A stretch of 64,000 bases of DNA from Persicaria tinctoria (taxonomy: Eukaryota > Streptophyta > Magnoliopsida > Caryophyllales > Polygonaceae), in contig JBANSL010000001.1 in the NCBI GenBank assembly GCA_037127255.1, forward strand, positions 32,142,001-32,206,000. Direction: 5' to 3'. The notes beneath the pieces were generated by a model. The model did no database searches. It saw only the letters and a program-made list of their open reading frames with translations, and had not been told where the DNA came from. Position 1 is the stretch's first letter. Every line of letters begins with the position of its first letter. The position numbers and the translations under genes were made by a program. Shown one piece after another: positions 1 to 12,655 of this stretch.

Positions 1-1990
1 ACAACAATTTCTTCGTTAATATAAGGTTTTATTAAACATTTGTTAGTTACTTATATGATTTTTCTTAAAAGCATACTCTTATTGTATTCTAATAAGAATT
101 TAGTAGTTAATATATGGTTTTATTAAACATTTGTTATTTACTTATATGAATTTTCCTCAAAACATACTCATATAGTATTCTAATATGAATTTAGTAGTTA
201 ATCTAAGATTTTATTAAACATTTGTTAGTTACTTATATGATTTTTCCTCAAACTATACTCTTATAGTATTCTAATAAGAATTTAGTAGTAAATATAAGGT
301 TTTATTAAACATTTGTTAATTATATGATTTTTCCTCAAAACATACTCTTATAGTATTCTAATATGAATTTAGTAGTTAATATAAGGTTTTATTGAAAATT
401 TGTTAGTTACTTACATTAGTTTTCCTCAAAGCATACTCTTATTGTATTCTAACAACAATTTATTAGTTAATATAAGGTTTTATTAAACATTTGTTAGTTA
501 CATATATAATTTTTTCCTCAAAACATACTCTTATAGTATTCTAATAAGAATTTAGTAGTTAATATAAGGTTTTATTGGACATTTGTTAGTTACTTACATG
601 AGTTTTCCTCAAAACATACTCTTATTGTATTCTAACAACAATTTCTTTGTTAATATAAGGTTTTATTAAACATTTGTTAGTTACTTATATGATTTTTGCT
701 CAAAATATACTCTTATAGTATTCTAATAAGAATTTAGTAGTTAATATAAGGTTTTATTAAACATTTGTTATTTACTTATATGATTTTTCCTCAAAACATT
801 CTCATATAGTATTCTAATATGAATTTAGTAGTTAATATAAGGTTTTATTAAACATTTGTTAGTTACTTATATGATTTTTCCTCAAAACATACTATTATAG
901 TATTCTAAGATGAATTTAGTAGTTAATATAAGGTTTTATTGAAAATTTGTTACTTACTTACATCAGTTTTCCTCAAAACATACTCTTATTGTATTCAAAC
1001 AACAATTTATTAAATAATATAAGGTTTTATTAAACATTTGTTAGTTACTTATATGATTTTTCCTCAAAACATACTCTTATAGTATTCTAATATAAGTTTA
1101 GTAGTTAATATAAGGTTTTATTAAACATTTGTTAGTTACTTATATGATTTTCCCTCAAAACATACTCTTATAGTATTTTAATATGCATTTAGTAGTTAAT
1201 ATAAGGTTTTTATTCAACATTGGCTAGTTACTTACATGAGTTTTCCTCAAAACATACTTTTATCGTATTCTAACAACAATTTCTTAGTTAATATAAGGTT
1301 TTATTAAACATTTGTTAGTTACTTATATGATTTTTCCTAAAAACATACTCTTATAGTATTCTAATAAGAATTTAGTGGTTAATATAAGGTTTTTTAAAAC
1401 ATTTGTTATTTACTTATATGATTTTTCCTCAAAATATACTCATATATCATTCTAATATGAATTTAGTAGTTAATATAAGGCTTTATTAAACATTTGTTAG
1501 TTACTTATATGATTTTTCCTCAAAATATACTCTTATAGTATTCTAATACAAATTTAGTAGTTAATATAAGGTTTTATTAAACATTTGTTATTTACTTATA
1601 TGATTTTTCCTTAAAACATACTCATATAGTATTCTAATATGAATTTAGTAGTTAATATAAAGTTTTATTAAACATTTGTTAGTTACTTATATGATTTTTC
1701 CTCAAAACAACTCTTATAGTATTCTAATATGAATTTAGTAGTTAATATAAGGTTTTATTCAACATTTGTTAGTTACTTAAATCGGCTTTCCTCAAAACAT
1801 ACTCGTATTGTATTCTAACAACAATTTATTTGTTAATATAAGGTTTTATTAAACATTTGTTAGTTACTTATATGATTTTTCCTCAAAACATACTCTTATA
1901 GTATTATAATAAGAATTATGAGTTAATATAAAATTTTATTAGACATTCGTTAGTTACTTACATTAGTTTTCCTCAAAACATACTTATCAT
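1..1990. repeat. AT-rich satellite array, unit about 91 bp
   Basis: About 22 head-to-tail copies of a unit of roughly 91 bp, recognisable by the recurring words TTTAGTAGTTAATATAAGG, TTTATTAAACATTTGTTAG and CCTCAAAACATACTC. Copies differ by scattered substitutions and small indels. Two variants are visible: a common one with ATATGA...TCTAATATGAA, and a rarer one with ACATGAGTTTT...CTAACAACAATTT. The array runs off the left edge, so its true size is unknown. No coding potential is seen. Confidence 0.95.
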
Positions 1991-2907
1991 GTGATTCTAG
2001 CCTCCATTCTCAAAAAAATTCTTAATATTTGCTTTTCTGCTATCAGCATATGTGGCCTCTTCTAAAGATTGGGGGAGGGGTTGCATCTCAAAGACCTGTT
2101 GTAGTTGCAGCAAGCTTGAGTGCTAGAGTGGCTTTGAATCAGTTGTCCCCATATATAGCCCCTCTCATTGTCCTTTGATTTTGATTAATCCAAATTGGCT
2201 CTTTCATTTTACTCTTATGAATCCGGTTCATGTAAATATTAAATCATCCCGGTGGTTACCCTTTCTCAAGTCTCAATATCTGACTATCAATTCATCTTCT
2301 TCCCTCGACATACAAAGGGCGCCAAAGTCGGTGACATCGTCGGGGCTTCCCAAGCAAAGCATCTCTCTTGCGGGTTGCTTCTTCATAATGGCTTGCTTTT
2401 GCACTCCATGTCTCCTGAAGGGCTGCTAAGCAATTGGCAACAACCTGGTAACATAATAGGGAACAACGGGTAAAGGAGTGACTTGTAGTGTCTATCTCTT
2501 TGGGCACATCCAACAAAATAACAGGACTATCAATAAAAGTGCCTGGACAAGGCATAAAATGATTTAACAACTATAATCCAACTCCATGGCTTCTGCATTT
2601 GCAAGTTGTAACCAAATTTCCATATCAGAAGGACATGAAAACTATTTCAGCTGCCCACATTGATAACTAATTCTCAATTACAATATCATTTACATGAAAA
2701 CTGTTTCAACTGATTTTGAAGATGTTGGTGTCCAAGATTTCCAGTAGAGCTTGGTGTTAAGTAATTTACATGTATTAGATTAGTATTCTTAAAGTGATTT
2801 TTGCTAAAGTAAGCTCTGCACAACATTTGGAAGAAAGTTTATGTTAATGTTCTATTTCAACCGGTGCTTCAGATTATTTATTCAAGCTTTAATGGCAAGT
2901 TTTTGAA
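1991..2907. other. Intergenic, no supported gene
   Basis: Mixed-composition DNA after the satellite. It has short open frames on both strands at about 2175-2570 but no recognisable domain, splice pattern or repeat structure. I see nothing I can name. Confidence 0.5.
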
Positions 2908-2975
2908 GCCTATGTGAGATTCAAACTCACACCGATGTGTAAAAACACATAGCTCTACCATTTGAGCTAATAGGC
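2908..2975 (-). repeat. tRNA-like relic, copy 1
   Basis: Read on the minus strand, a 68-nt sequence starts GCCTATTAGCTCA and ends CTCACATAGGC. The acceptor ends pair over six bases, the D-arm (A-box) CTC...GAG is intact, and the T-arm has stem GTGAG, loop TTTGAAT and stem CTCAC. The anticodon arm is degenerate, with no 7-nt loop, so this is not a working tRNA. Two close relatives lie at 60642-60708 and 63868-63935. A tRNA-derived retroposon head is the likeliest explanation. Confidence 0.7.
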
Positions 2976-4158
2976 TAAAAATTACATCACAAGTCACAAC
3001 AGATCAAGGATACAATAGCTCTTTTATCTAATTCATTGATAAAAATGTCCATCACAAGTCGCACCAGATCAAGGGTACAATAGCTCTACATCACAAGTCG
3101 CAATACACTAATTATCCATCACATAATCATATTCTTTTCTGGATTCCTTGATACTATTCTCCAAAAACATATGCATATTGCTTAGTTTAACTTTTCCTAA
3201 TTATTTGACAAAATTGTTTGTGTGTCACACCTCTTATATTCATTCACAAAATTGCAAAGTTTAGTTTAGTTTTCCCTAATTCATTGACAAAATTTTCCCT
3301 AATTCACTGTATGTCCTACTATTCTCCATTGACAAAAAAATTGCATAGTTTAGAGGTTTCAAACTACTATGCTCCATTGACAAAATTGCTTAGTTTAGAG
3401 GTTCCATTCAGTGTCTGTCAATCTGTCATACTATTCTCCATTCCCTAATTCACTATATGTCTGTCATACTATTATCTAATTTACAAAGACAACCAATTCC
3501 TGTTCGAATCGGTATAGAAACCTTCAATGCAACCAAAATTGCCAAGCTAGCCCATCAAAGTCAATGGCCCCCACAAACAACCAATTTAGAGGTTTCAAAC
3601 AACTCAATTTCATCAGAGAAAGAAGATCAATTGGAGAAATTAGGGACTGCTAAATTAAAGTTAACATACCTGACAAAGGCATCGTTGGAGAGGATTCATC
3701 GTGTCCGCCACATCCCTTTCCTTCCGTATCTTCCGCTTCTCTCTCCCAATCTCGGTCTCCCTCACCGAGCTTTCTCCCATGTCTTCCTCTGCCTTCCTCC
3801 TCTGTTCGCTCATGGATCTGCCGCCTCCAGATCTGGCGCCGACTCTCAGCCCTTCACCAACGACGAACATCACACCCCTAACTCCGAGCACGGAGGGGTT
3901 CGATTCGGTGCACAAGGCGAAGAGGTCCACCGCCCCGACCGGGGTTCTACGCTCTTTCTTTCTATGTAGGTCGATGCCGGGAGAGAAGGCAATCGTTGAG
4001 GCAGCGAATAACAACAACACAACTCCATGGAGGCTCAGTGCATTCGACCGATGGATAGAACTCTCTGACCACCCGTCGGCAACTCTCTGGCGGCTCTCTC
4101 TTTTGTCCTGTGTGATAAGAAGAATAGGTTTTGAAGAGTCCAGAGTTAATTAAAATTT
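2976..4158. other. Intergenic with short degenerate repeats and a GC-rich patch
   Basis: 3210-3480 contains imperfect local repeats around the words CCATTGACAAAATTG, AGTTTAGAGGTT and CATACTATTCTCC. 3680-4120 is GC-rich and open on both strands (119 codons minus, 150 codons plus), which resembles a 5' exon or a captured gene fragment. No family is recognised and no splice chain could be built, so no gene is claimed. Confidence 0.4.
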
Positions 4159-4272
4159 GGGGAAATTACATTAAACCAGCCATTAAATAGCCTACTTTTC
4201 ATATAACCACCCACTATATTTAAAATTACACAAAACCACTCACTAAAGGCACTAGGTTAACAATTCACCACC
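4159..4272 (+). repeat. Left terminal inverted repeat of the MULE-like element
   Basis: Reads as the reverse complement of 13412-13525 with scattered mismatches. Shared blocks include TTTTCATATAACCACCCA, ATATTTAAAATTACACAAAA and CAGTTCACCACCCA (here CAATTCACCACCCA). Confidence 0.85.
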
Positions 4273-5008
4273 CATGTACGAATATTCCATCAAATATTAT
4301 TTTAAAATAACAGTAAATTACCAATACAACCTTATACAGTAAATTTTATGCATTTTAACTACATTATTTATAAAAAAAAATAAAAATAATTAGTTTTATA
4401 GACCTAGCAAAAAAATGGGAAAAAAATCAAAATACCTTCGTGTCTTCGTCTACCCATTTTCTCTACCCATCCTTTTTTTATTTCCAAAATTGAAGCAGAA
4501 CACCAAACCCACCTTTGTGCAAATCTTCATTTGATTTCCAAAATCAATGTAGGAAACCCAACCCTCTTTGCACCATCTGATCTCCAAAATCAGCGTAGGA
4601 AACCAAACCCCCCTTTAATACATTTCTATTGTAAGAGGGAGAGAGAGACATCCATACATCTCCGCTAATTTTTGAGTCAATCACTCTCAAAAATCATAAT
4701 ATTGTAAATCAGTGATTGTGATTTTAGTTTCCCCTTTTGATTTTGATATTAAGAGGAAGAAGCCCTAGAACAACTCACATGAGAGGGTTCATCACTTTAT
4801 TTTGTGAGATTTTTCCCCATTTTTGGGTGCTTATGAATTTTATTTTTTATTGTCATGCTCTTCAAGCAACAATCGCGATAAAAAAAGCAGGAGGACAATA
4901 GATCAAAGATACAAGACACTTCAAAGAGGATCAATTAACAGTTCGAGTTTGTTTGGAGACATTTTTTTTTTTAAAACGGAAAAAATTTGACCATAGGGCT
5001 AAGCCCTA

Positions 5009-8000
5009 TCAGCCAAGAGCATCCTTTCGGATGAGACTACGCAAAAGAGAATCATCAGGAGTCATAGAACCAAGTGAAGCAGATCCAAGTCGTGACAAGC
5101 GATCAGCCACTAGATTTGCTTCCCGGAAGACATGACGAATCTCGACAGAACCAAAGAAGCCCAGCGAGACTAGACTGTCTGAGACAATCATATCCGAGTC
5201 TCCAGTAGGCTTCCCCAAACCTTTTAAGCTTTTAATAATTGTCAGGTTATCACCTTCTACAATCAATTTTGTAATCCTCAAGTTTTTTGCAGCTAGTATG
5301 CCATACCAAAGCCCAAGGCTTTCGCATCCACATACAGAATCGATTGGAGATGGACCCCATCCACAAGAAATAAGAGAACCCTGGGAATCACGAATGATAA
5401 ACCCCAAAGTGCCCTTATTGCTTGAGGAGAGAGAGCCATCGAAGTTAAGTTTATGTGTATCTTTTGGCGGGGCTTCCCATTTGGTTCTTTTTCTTTTTGA
5501 AGTCAATTTAGGTTTTGGGTTGATTGTTGTAGCTGCTATATTATCTTTTGTATTTTCCCCTACTTGTGAGGTTGTCCAGATAAACTTTTGGTCTTTTTTG
5601 AAAGCTGAAATCTTTCTTATATCTGGGGTTATATTGTCAAAGTGCGTTTTGTTTCTAGAGAACCAGATGCCCCACCAGACAAACGCTAGGTCTTCAAATT
5701 TGGTTCTTCCAACTGTGTTCTTGATATTCCATAGTGTGTCATTGATTGGGTCTCCTTTATCAAAACACCCATGTATTGTCTTAAAGGAACCTGGATCATT
5801 CGCCATCAAAGTCCCCCTGGTAATGGGGCAGTCCCATAGGAGATGTTTTAAATCTTCATAGCATGAGTCGCAGTGAGGACAATTTGTAGGGATCCCCAGC
5901 CGACGAGATGCTAATCTGACAGTTGTTGGTACTGCGTTTTTGAGGATTTTTCAAAGGAAGGATTTTATTTTGGGTGTGGTATTTAGGTCCCAGACCCAGC
6001 TTATATCCGAGTTTGTGTGGTTTTTTTATGTATGTATCATGTCAATTGCAGAGGTTGTCGTATACCACCCATTCTTGCTCCATTTCCAATATAGTCTGTC
6101 AACTTGGATATTTTGAGGTAATGGTACTGTGGTGATTTTCTCTATTAATTCATTTGGTAATAATCCTTGCAGTTTTCCAAATAATTTGTTGTTGTCCCGT
6201 ATTTTGTTTTCGTTTATGAAGTATTGTATGTTTATTGACTCATCAATCTGTTGAGTATCTGGGATAAATGTTTTAAGAGGTGCCTGACCCATCTAGAGGT
6301 CCCTCCAGAAATTTATCGCTGAACCGTCCCCAATAGACCATTGAAGACCATTTTTTAATAACGGTATTAATTTTATTAGCTGTGCCCATTGCCACGAGGA
6401 CCCCCCCCCCCCCCCCTTTTGATAATTTAGGATATTGGTTGTTTTGAGGTATTTTTCTTTTATTAGTTTAACCCACGGGTTGTTGGGTTCTGCTAGTATC
6501 TTCCAAACCAGTTTCATCTGCAATGTCTTGTTCATATCCTCTGAGCATCGTATCCCAAGTCCACCATTTTCCTTTGTTTTACATATATCGAACCAACTGA
6601 TTAGTGGTTTATGGGTTTGGCCTTTGTTCCATAGGAATTGCCTATTTATTATGTCCAGATCTGTGTGTACAGCTTTGGGTAACATAAAGCATTGCATTAA
6701 ATGCAAAGGTTTTGATGAAAGCGTTGTCTTGATCAGTGTACATCTTCCAGCTTGTAAGAGACAGTTTACCTTCCATTTGTGCAGTTGAGATTTGGTATTC
6801 ATTATCAGGTCTTTGAAGTCATCTTTCGTTACTCTTCCTTCAATGATCGGGCATCCTAGATAGCACCCTAAATTAGGGGTGTGTGCGATTTCTAATTCAT
6901 TGCGGATCAGATTTTTCTGTGCTGGCAAAACGTTTTTAGATGTTTGAAATTGGGATTTATGTCGATTTACACGTTGCCTTGACAGCGCAGTGTACTCCCT
7001 TAAAGTTTTGTTGATTTGATCACAACCAGTTTTGGTAGCCGATGCAAAGATAACAATATCATCAGCGAAGGCTAGAAACGGAAACTTGGTTCCGTCTCTA
7101 GCTATTCTTATTCCTAGATGGCTATGAGGTTTTACAGATTCATTGTAAAGACCTCGAGCAAGGATTTCAGAAACTATTAGGAAAAGGTAAGGGGATAAAG
7201 GGTCACCCTGACGTAGTCCCTTTTTGGGGAAGAAAACATCTGTGGGTTCATTATTCACCAGTACTGAGTAAGTAACAGTGGTTATACATTCCTTGATCCA
7301 TTCCGTGAATCTGTTAGAGAAACCTAGTTTGAGCATAGTGGAAAGAAGAAAGTCCCATTCTACCATGTCAAACGCCTTTTCCATATCTAGCTTGACTGCC
7401 ATCCAGCCAATTTTTCCTTTTTTCTTAGAGAAGGAGTGAAAATTTTCATTTGCAATTAAGATGTTATCATGTATTGATCTACCAGATGAGAAAGCACTTT
7501 GTAGGGAGTTGGTTATTTTAGGGATGATTTTTTTTAGTCTTGATGCTAATACTTTGGAGATTACCTTCTAAGTTGTTGTACAAAGGCTTATCGGTCTATA
7601 GTGTGATGTTGTGGTAGGATTGTCTATTTTAGGAATTAGAGCGATAAACGTATGGTTTGTTTGTTTCAGGATCCGTCCACTAAGGAAAAAGCTCTTTACT
7701 GCCTTGATTACAGAAGGTTCAACAATATGCTAGTATTTTTTTAAAAACCCCGCAGGAAACCCATCGGGCCCTGGCAATTTGTCGTTGGCTAAACTGAAAA
7801 CCGCATTTTTAATTTATGCGTTTGTGACTGGTCTCGTTAACCAGTCATTATCATCATTCGAAATTTCGTTTCCTATATAGGTTAGTAAGTTGCTGGGTAC
7901 CTGTTGCCTCCTTTGAAGTGAAAATCTTTGGCTGAAATCATATTTGATTAATTTTCTTATTTCATCTTCATTGTTGATTGTTATACCAGCCGTGATTTGG

Positions 8001-9141
8001 ATCTGTTTTATTATATTTCTATTACGTCTTCCGGTTGCTATTTTGTGAAAGTATTTAGTGCTTGCATCAACATGTATCATTTTGGCTCGTTGTCCCCAAT
8101 ATTTATGTTGATAGGTTAAAAGTGTAGCGTGCTTTACTGTGAGCATTTTGATTTTATTGTCTAGATCATAGTTATAAGCGTTGCAAAGCGTGTTTTGCAG
8201 CTCTAAAAGTTGTGATTCAACTTGTTTTATTTGGCGGAAAACGTTCCCAAAGGTAACCTTGCTCCATAGCTTACTCTTTCTTTTGACTTCTTGTAGTTTC
8301 TTTGTCAATTTAAACATTTGGGATCCCGAAGAGTCAAGTCTCCAAGCCGAGCGCATAATGTTTTCATAGTCCGTTCTTGTGGTCCAAGCCATTTCAAATT
8401 TAAAAGGTTGTAATTTTGGTTTTTGATTATCCATAAGATCCAGAGTGATTTGAGCATGGTCCGATTTCAGAAAAGCGTGATTTTTGGTACAAAGATTAGG
8501 GAATTCTTTTAGGATAGAATGGCTTATAATCGCAAGGTCCAATTTTTCATAAATATTATCGCTACCATGTTCACGTTTTCTGCAAGTGAAGCTATTACCA
8601 CAAGTTGGAGAATCAACCAAATTATGAGTACTAATTATATTTTGAGTCTTGTAAATCTGTTAATAGATGGCGTTCTGCCACCTTGCTTGTCATTTGGGTC
8701 TAGAATTTCATTTAGATCCCCCAAAATAATGAGAGAGTCCTTTGCTTTGCATATGTATTCATCTATAGATGCCCAAAAATCATTTTTTTCGTTTGCATAT
8801 GGAGTTGCATATATAAATAGGATTTCTATTGTAATGTTTAGTTTGGTGTTGGTGTAATCTGCCTGAATGATTCGGTCAGTGGAGTTTCTAATAGTGAGGC
8901 TTTCATTTTGGAACTGCGATTCTCTCCAAAGGAGGCATAAGCCTCCAGACAGACCATTTGAAGGTTGAAAGAACATTTTGTCGAACCCTGGTTTTCTCTA
9001 ACAACTTTTTGGAGGTGGATTTGTTAATTTTGTTTCAGCAAGCATTAAAATTTTAATGTGATCCGATTTGGAAGTACATTCGATGTGAGTCCAGACATTT
9101 TTCCTACTAAGCCCCCTTACATTACAGAAGCTAAATTTCAT
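5009..9141 (-). pseudogene. LINE ORF2: endonuclease, reverse transcriptase, RNase H (broken)
   Basis: The start is an ATG at 9141, beginning MKFSFCNVRGLSRKN, typical of L1 endonuclease N-termini with NVRGL and a following ETK motif. The endonuclease continues near 8976-8635 (LSGGLCLLWRES, LGDLNEI) and ends with SDHAQI near 8480. The reverse transcriptase lies at about 7800-6293, with KLDMEKAFD, GLRQGDPLSPYLF and the catalytic FADD motif. A plant-type RNase H domain occupies about 5480-5009 (LNFDGSLS, VEGDNLTI, REANLVADRLS). Stops and frameshifts at about 9000, 8630, 7810-7560, 7400 and 6290 make it non-functional. The role would have been target-primed reverse transcription. Confidence 0.9.
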
Positions 9142-10871
9142 ATAAAACTAATTGGGGATTTTGGTACCTTAAAGAGTTAGGACCATACTTGTAGTAGATA
9201 TGATTTTTAAAATGGTTTGTATTAGTTTGGATTTTTTAGTTAACATTATCAGTGGTTTCAGGATTCATAATTCTAGTCAAAAATATAGAATTTATCATTG
9301 AAGTATTGTATTTGGTTTGAAAAGTTTTAAGTTCTGAAGTATGGTTTGTTAGAATATTTGAATCATGATTTCGGAAGTGGGGAGGGATAGTTACTGTGTT
9401 TTGTTTTTCATCAGTCTGACATATAAAACATGGTACAGCAAGCCTCATGAGGTGCGAGTGAATACATATATTACATTCCTTCTTCCAAGCAAGAAAGTGT
9501 AATTGCTTGAGAAAAAATAATGTCCAAAGTTTTTGTTTTACAAGGTTAGCAAAGGTTGTACAGAGCAGAACAAAGGCCTCACAAGTTAACCAATGTAGAC
9601 AATATATGCGAAATTCCTTGTAAAAACCCATGGAAGATAAAAAAAAAATTTACTGCAGTTGCAAACCTTCCATAGGCCCCTTCTATTTGAGTTATGATGT
9701 GATGGTGAGATGTGGATTGCTCCTTCCCCTTCCTGATTGCAGTTACTCCCAGTACCCGGTGTTGTTATTTTGTAGCTGAAGTCTTGGTAACTTGGTGTCC
9801 AATTTCTGCTTTTGGTCATTGTTGTTTCCCTGCTGGTTGTGTTGAGGATCTGTATAGATTGTAAACACACAAATTGCTCGAGAGAAAAGATCCATCGAGC
9901 AGTCTTAGTATAGAGTTCTGGGTTGTGTATATGATAGTAAATCTTTATGTATAATTGATAGCTAGCCACAGAATTGAGTATATAGTACTGATCATAGTTT
10001 GTAAAAGATGCAAGACTCCTTAAGCTATTATAAGAAAGCCAGCAAAAAATTAAAATCCATGTGAAGGAAGTTGAGTGTGTTTTTCCTATAGTCTTGAGGA
10101 AGGTATCATTCAGGTTATGCAAGAACTGAGTAGAGATTAAAAAGAGTAAGATAGCTCCTAATGCTGTGATGAATAAGATAGCAGTAATTTAGTAAACAAG
10201 TCAGAAGAATTGGGTGTGTATTTCCTTTAGTTTTGATGAAGATAGCATTCAAAACAGACAAGTAGAAGATCAAAATTAAATCAATCATCTTCAAAACTGT
10301 TAGTAGGTAAATTTTTGTAAAGTAGATAAAAAGGTTAAAAACATCAGGGCTATCTATTAAACCCAGATCAGGAACATAAACTTGGATAAAAGATAAGTAT
10401 TCAGGCAGTAACCAGGCAGGGTGAATTATAGTTGGTTTATCATGAGTTTTTATATAGGGGTTCTTTAGAAAGGACCAAAAGCCCTCCAAAAAAGGATTTA
10501 GCCAGAACAAAGTTGAGATTAAGTAACTTCTGTTTGAAGTTTGATTTGAAGATAAGTAAACACAATGTAACCAGCAAGACAGCAGAAGTACATAATACAA
10601 ATCTTCATTAATAGGGCAAGGTATAATACAAGTGGATAGTCCAGAAAATTTCGAGCCCACAATACAGTTGCTAGCAAAGTAATAGAAACATAGGATAACA
10701 TACTTAAGAAAATATCATTCAAGATTTTGCCAAGAAGTAGGAGAAGATATTTTTGCAAAAGATTCTTGGATTATTTCAAAAGGTGATGGAGATAAGTTGC
10801 AGTCATCACAAAGAGCCCATAGGCAAGGCTTGGTCATCCCATTGCTTGGCAAAAGCTTGTAATACATGGAG
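9142..10871 (-). other. Long AT-rich spacer between LINE ORF1 and ORF2
   Basis: 1.7 kb with open but low-complexity frames on the minus strand, rich in L, I, Y, F and S, without domains. Degenerate local repeats recur around GTGTGTwTTTCCT, GAwGrTAkCATTCA and related words at about 10080-10130, 10210-10260 and 10700-10730. Plant L1 elements usually have little space between ORF1 and ORF2, so this is unusual. Confidence 0.6.
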
Positions 10872-12541
10872 TTACACCTTGTTGTTGCCCCTCTTCAGAT
10901 TGGAGCTTGTTGTGTCATCTTCCCCACCCACAACCTTCCTTTTGAGAGAGCTAGAAGTGGAAGAGTCCTTCAGTGGAGTTTCAGAGGTGGACAGCATCCT
11001 CATCAAGGATGTGTTTGATTGTAGAGAGTGAAAAGAGGGTTTAGAAATAACATCAACATGGTTATCAATCACAGGTTCCTCAAGTAGGTAACAACCATCA
11101 TCATAATCTCCACCAAGTAAATCATCCTCTTCATAGTCATGGAGAAGACAAGGAAGTGTCTCAGATTCCACTTCAGCACCAATCTCATTGTACAGCTGTG
11201 GGTCAGGGAGTGGATAAGCAGGCTCCATAGGATCATCATTAGAGGTGATGGTAGTGCTAGTGTCTGAAACCAACAGTGGCTCAGGGCAATGGTTAAGACC
11301 AGTAGAGGGAAAAGATGCAGAAGAAGGGCCAGTCATGCTGCATCCTCCCTGGGCACCACTCAAACCAGCTGCAGGAATCCATCCTGCATGGTTACCAGTG
11401 ATGCCAGCAAAGGGAGGAAAAGAGCTAGGAGTTAAGATTTCAGTAGCACACCGCCAGAAGGTAAGGGTGTGGGATAGGTATCAGGTACTGTGGTGTGATC
11501 AGAGGGTGATTTGAATCCAATTGAAGAGTTGGAGGAATTGGATAGAGCCTCAAATGCAATTGCCACCCCACCCCTAGCAGTCAGGTAGGGTTTATTCCCA
11601 AAGGAATGGATAGGATTTGGGATCTTTAGAATTTTTCCCTTTTTTCCCATAGTAGCCCAGCCCTCACCCACACTAGGTTTAGGGATCATGTTGTGGGGTT
11701 TCTTTATGGTGACCTGAATTTTCTTAGGTTTAGGTATGAAGTTTTGGCAGTGGTTAAAAATGTGGTCTTGCCCACCACAGTTTCCACAGCCTTCTGGAAA
11801 CTCCTCAAACCAAATTATGTGGGCAGAAACCTCATCTTTGTTAACTGGGATTAGGATGGTGTTTGACATATCAAGGGCTAGGTCAAGGTTAATGCAAATT
11901 CTTGCATACCTGGCACTAGGATCAAAAGTGGGATCAGATTTAATGTAGGTGCCAAACTTGTTTTTTTCAATGATGAGTGCAAGAGCACCAGGTTTTTTGT
12001 AAGCTTCAGGGATAGAAGTGATCCTAACCCGCATATCTATGGCAGAGGTATTCTCAGAAATAGGATCAAAAGCATCAGACCAGATCCTAAGGATGATCAG
12101 TTGACCATAAACATGAAAAGGTCTGGCTTCCCACACCATAAGTAGATCATTTGGGTCAGAAAATCTCACCTCAAACCCATGGTTGGGAAGCTCAACTATC
12201 TGCAGCTCACCAGAGATCCCTTTCCAATCAAAGTTTAGCTTGGATTCCAGTTTTTTGAAGTCTATGGGAGCACCAAAAGCTCTCTCATAGAGCCTAGCAT
12301 TTGTTGAGAAGTGGTATTGGGGGTGGAATTGTTGCAGCTGGGTAAAAAAGGAGTTTAAATCGAGTTTTTCCTTACCTTTGTCACTTTTCAGTGGCTTAGG
12401 TAACTTGGGTTTTTTGTTGGTTTTTTTGGGTGTCGGTGAATCCTCGGAGAGGATCCCCTTCCCTTTGGTTTTTGGTTTTTTGGGTGTCGGTGGATCCTCA
12501 ACGAGGATCCCCTTCCCTTTTCCAAATTGGTTTGGTTCCAT
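10872..12541 (-). pseudogene. LINE ORF1: DUF4283-type protein with CCHC zinc knuckle (frameshifted)
   Basis: The likely start is an ATG at 12541 (MEPNQFGKGKG). An upstream in-frame ATG at 12655 would add a hydrophobic stretch unlike the family. The N-terminus carries a near-duplicated basic segment, KGKGILVEDPPTPKK then KGKGILSEDSPTPKK. A DUF4283-like domain follows (FDWKGISGELQIVELPNHGFEVRF is its start), then a knuckle CGNCGGQDHIFNHC spaced CX2CX4HX4C. The frame stops at 11432. An acidic, serine-rich C-terminal part continues in another frame at 11363-10872 and ends SSNLKRGNNKV. So one frameshift near 11400 separates the two halves. The protein would bind the LINE RNA. Confidence 0.8.
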
Positions 12542-12655
12542 TGAAGGATAACAGTAAAAAAAACCAGTAGTAGCAGAAGAACACGGATAGAGCAGAAGCA
12601 ATTTGGTAGATAACAGCAGAAATAAGAAGCAGAGAGGTTGGTGAGAGAGATGCAT

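Noticed and set aside
1..1990. CRISPR-like array
   Set aside because: Units are contiguous and diverged with no unique spacers, in a plant nuclear context; it is an ordinary satellite.
2908..2975. Functional tRNA gene
   Set aside because: No 7-nt anticodon loop can be formed and the total length is 68 nt; the same holds for the other two copies.
3457..4153. Plus- or minus-strand gene in the GC-rich patch
   Set aside because: Both strands are equally open, no family or splice partner is recognised, and the patch borders a transposon end.
9236..10758. Minus-strand ORFs as membrane proteins
   Set aside because: Composition-driven hydrophobic frames inside a LINE spacer, with no homology recognised.
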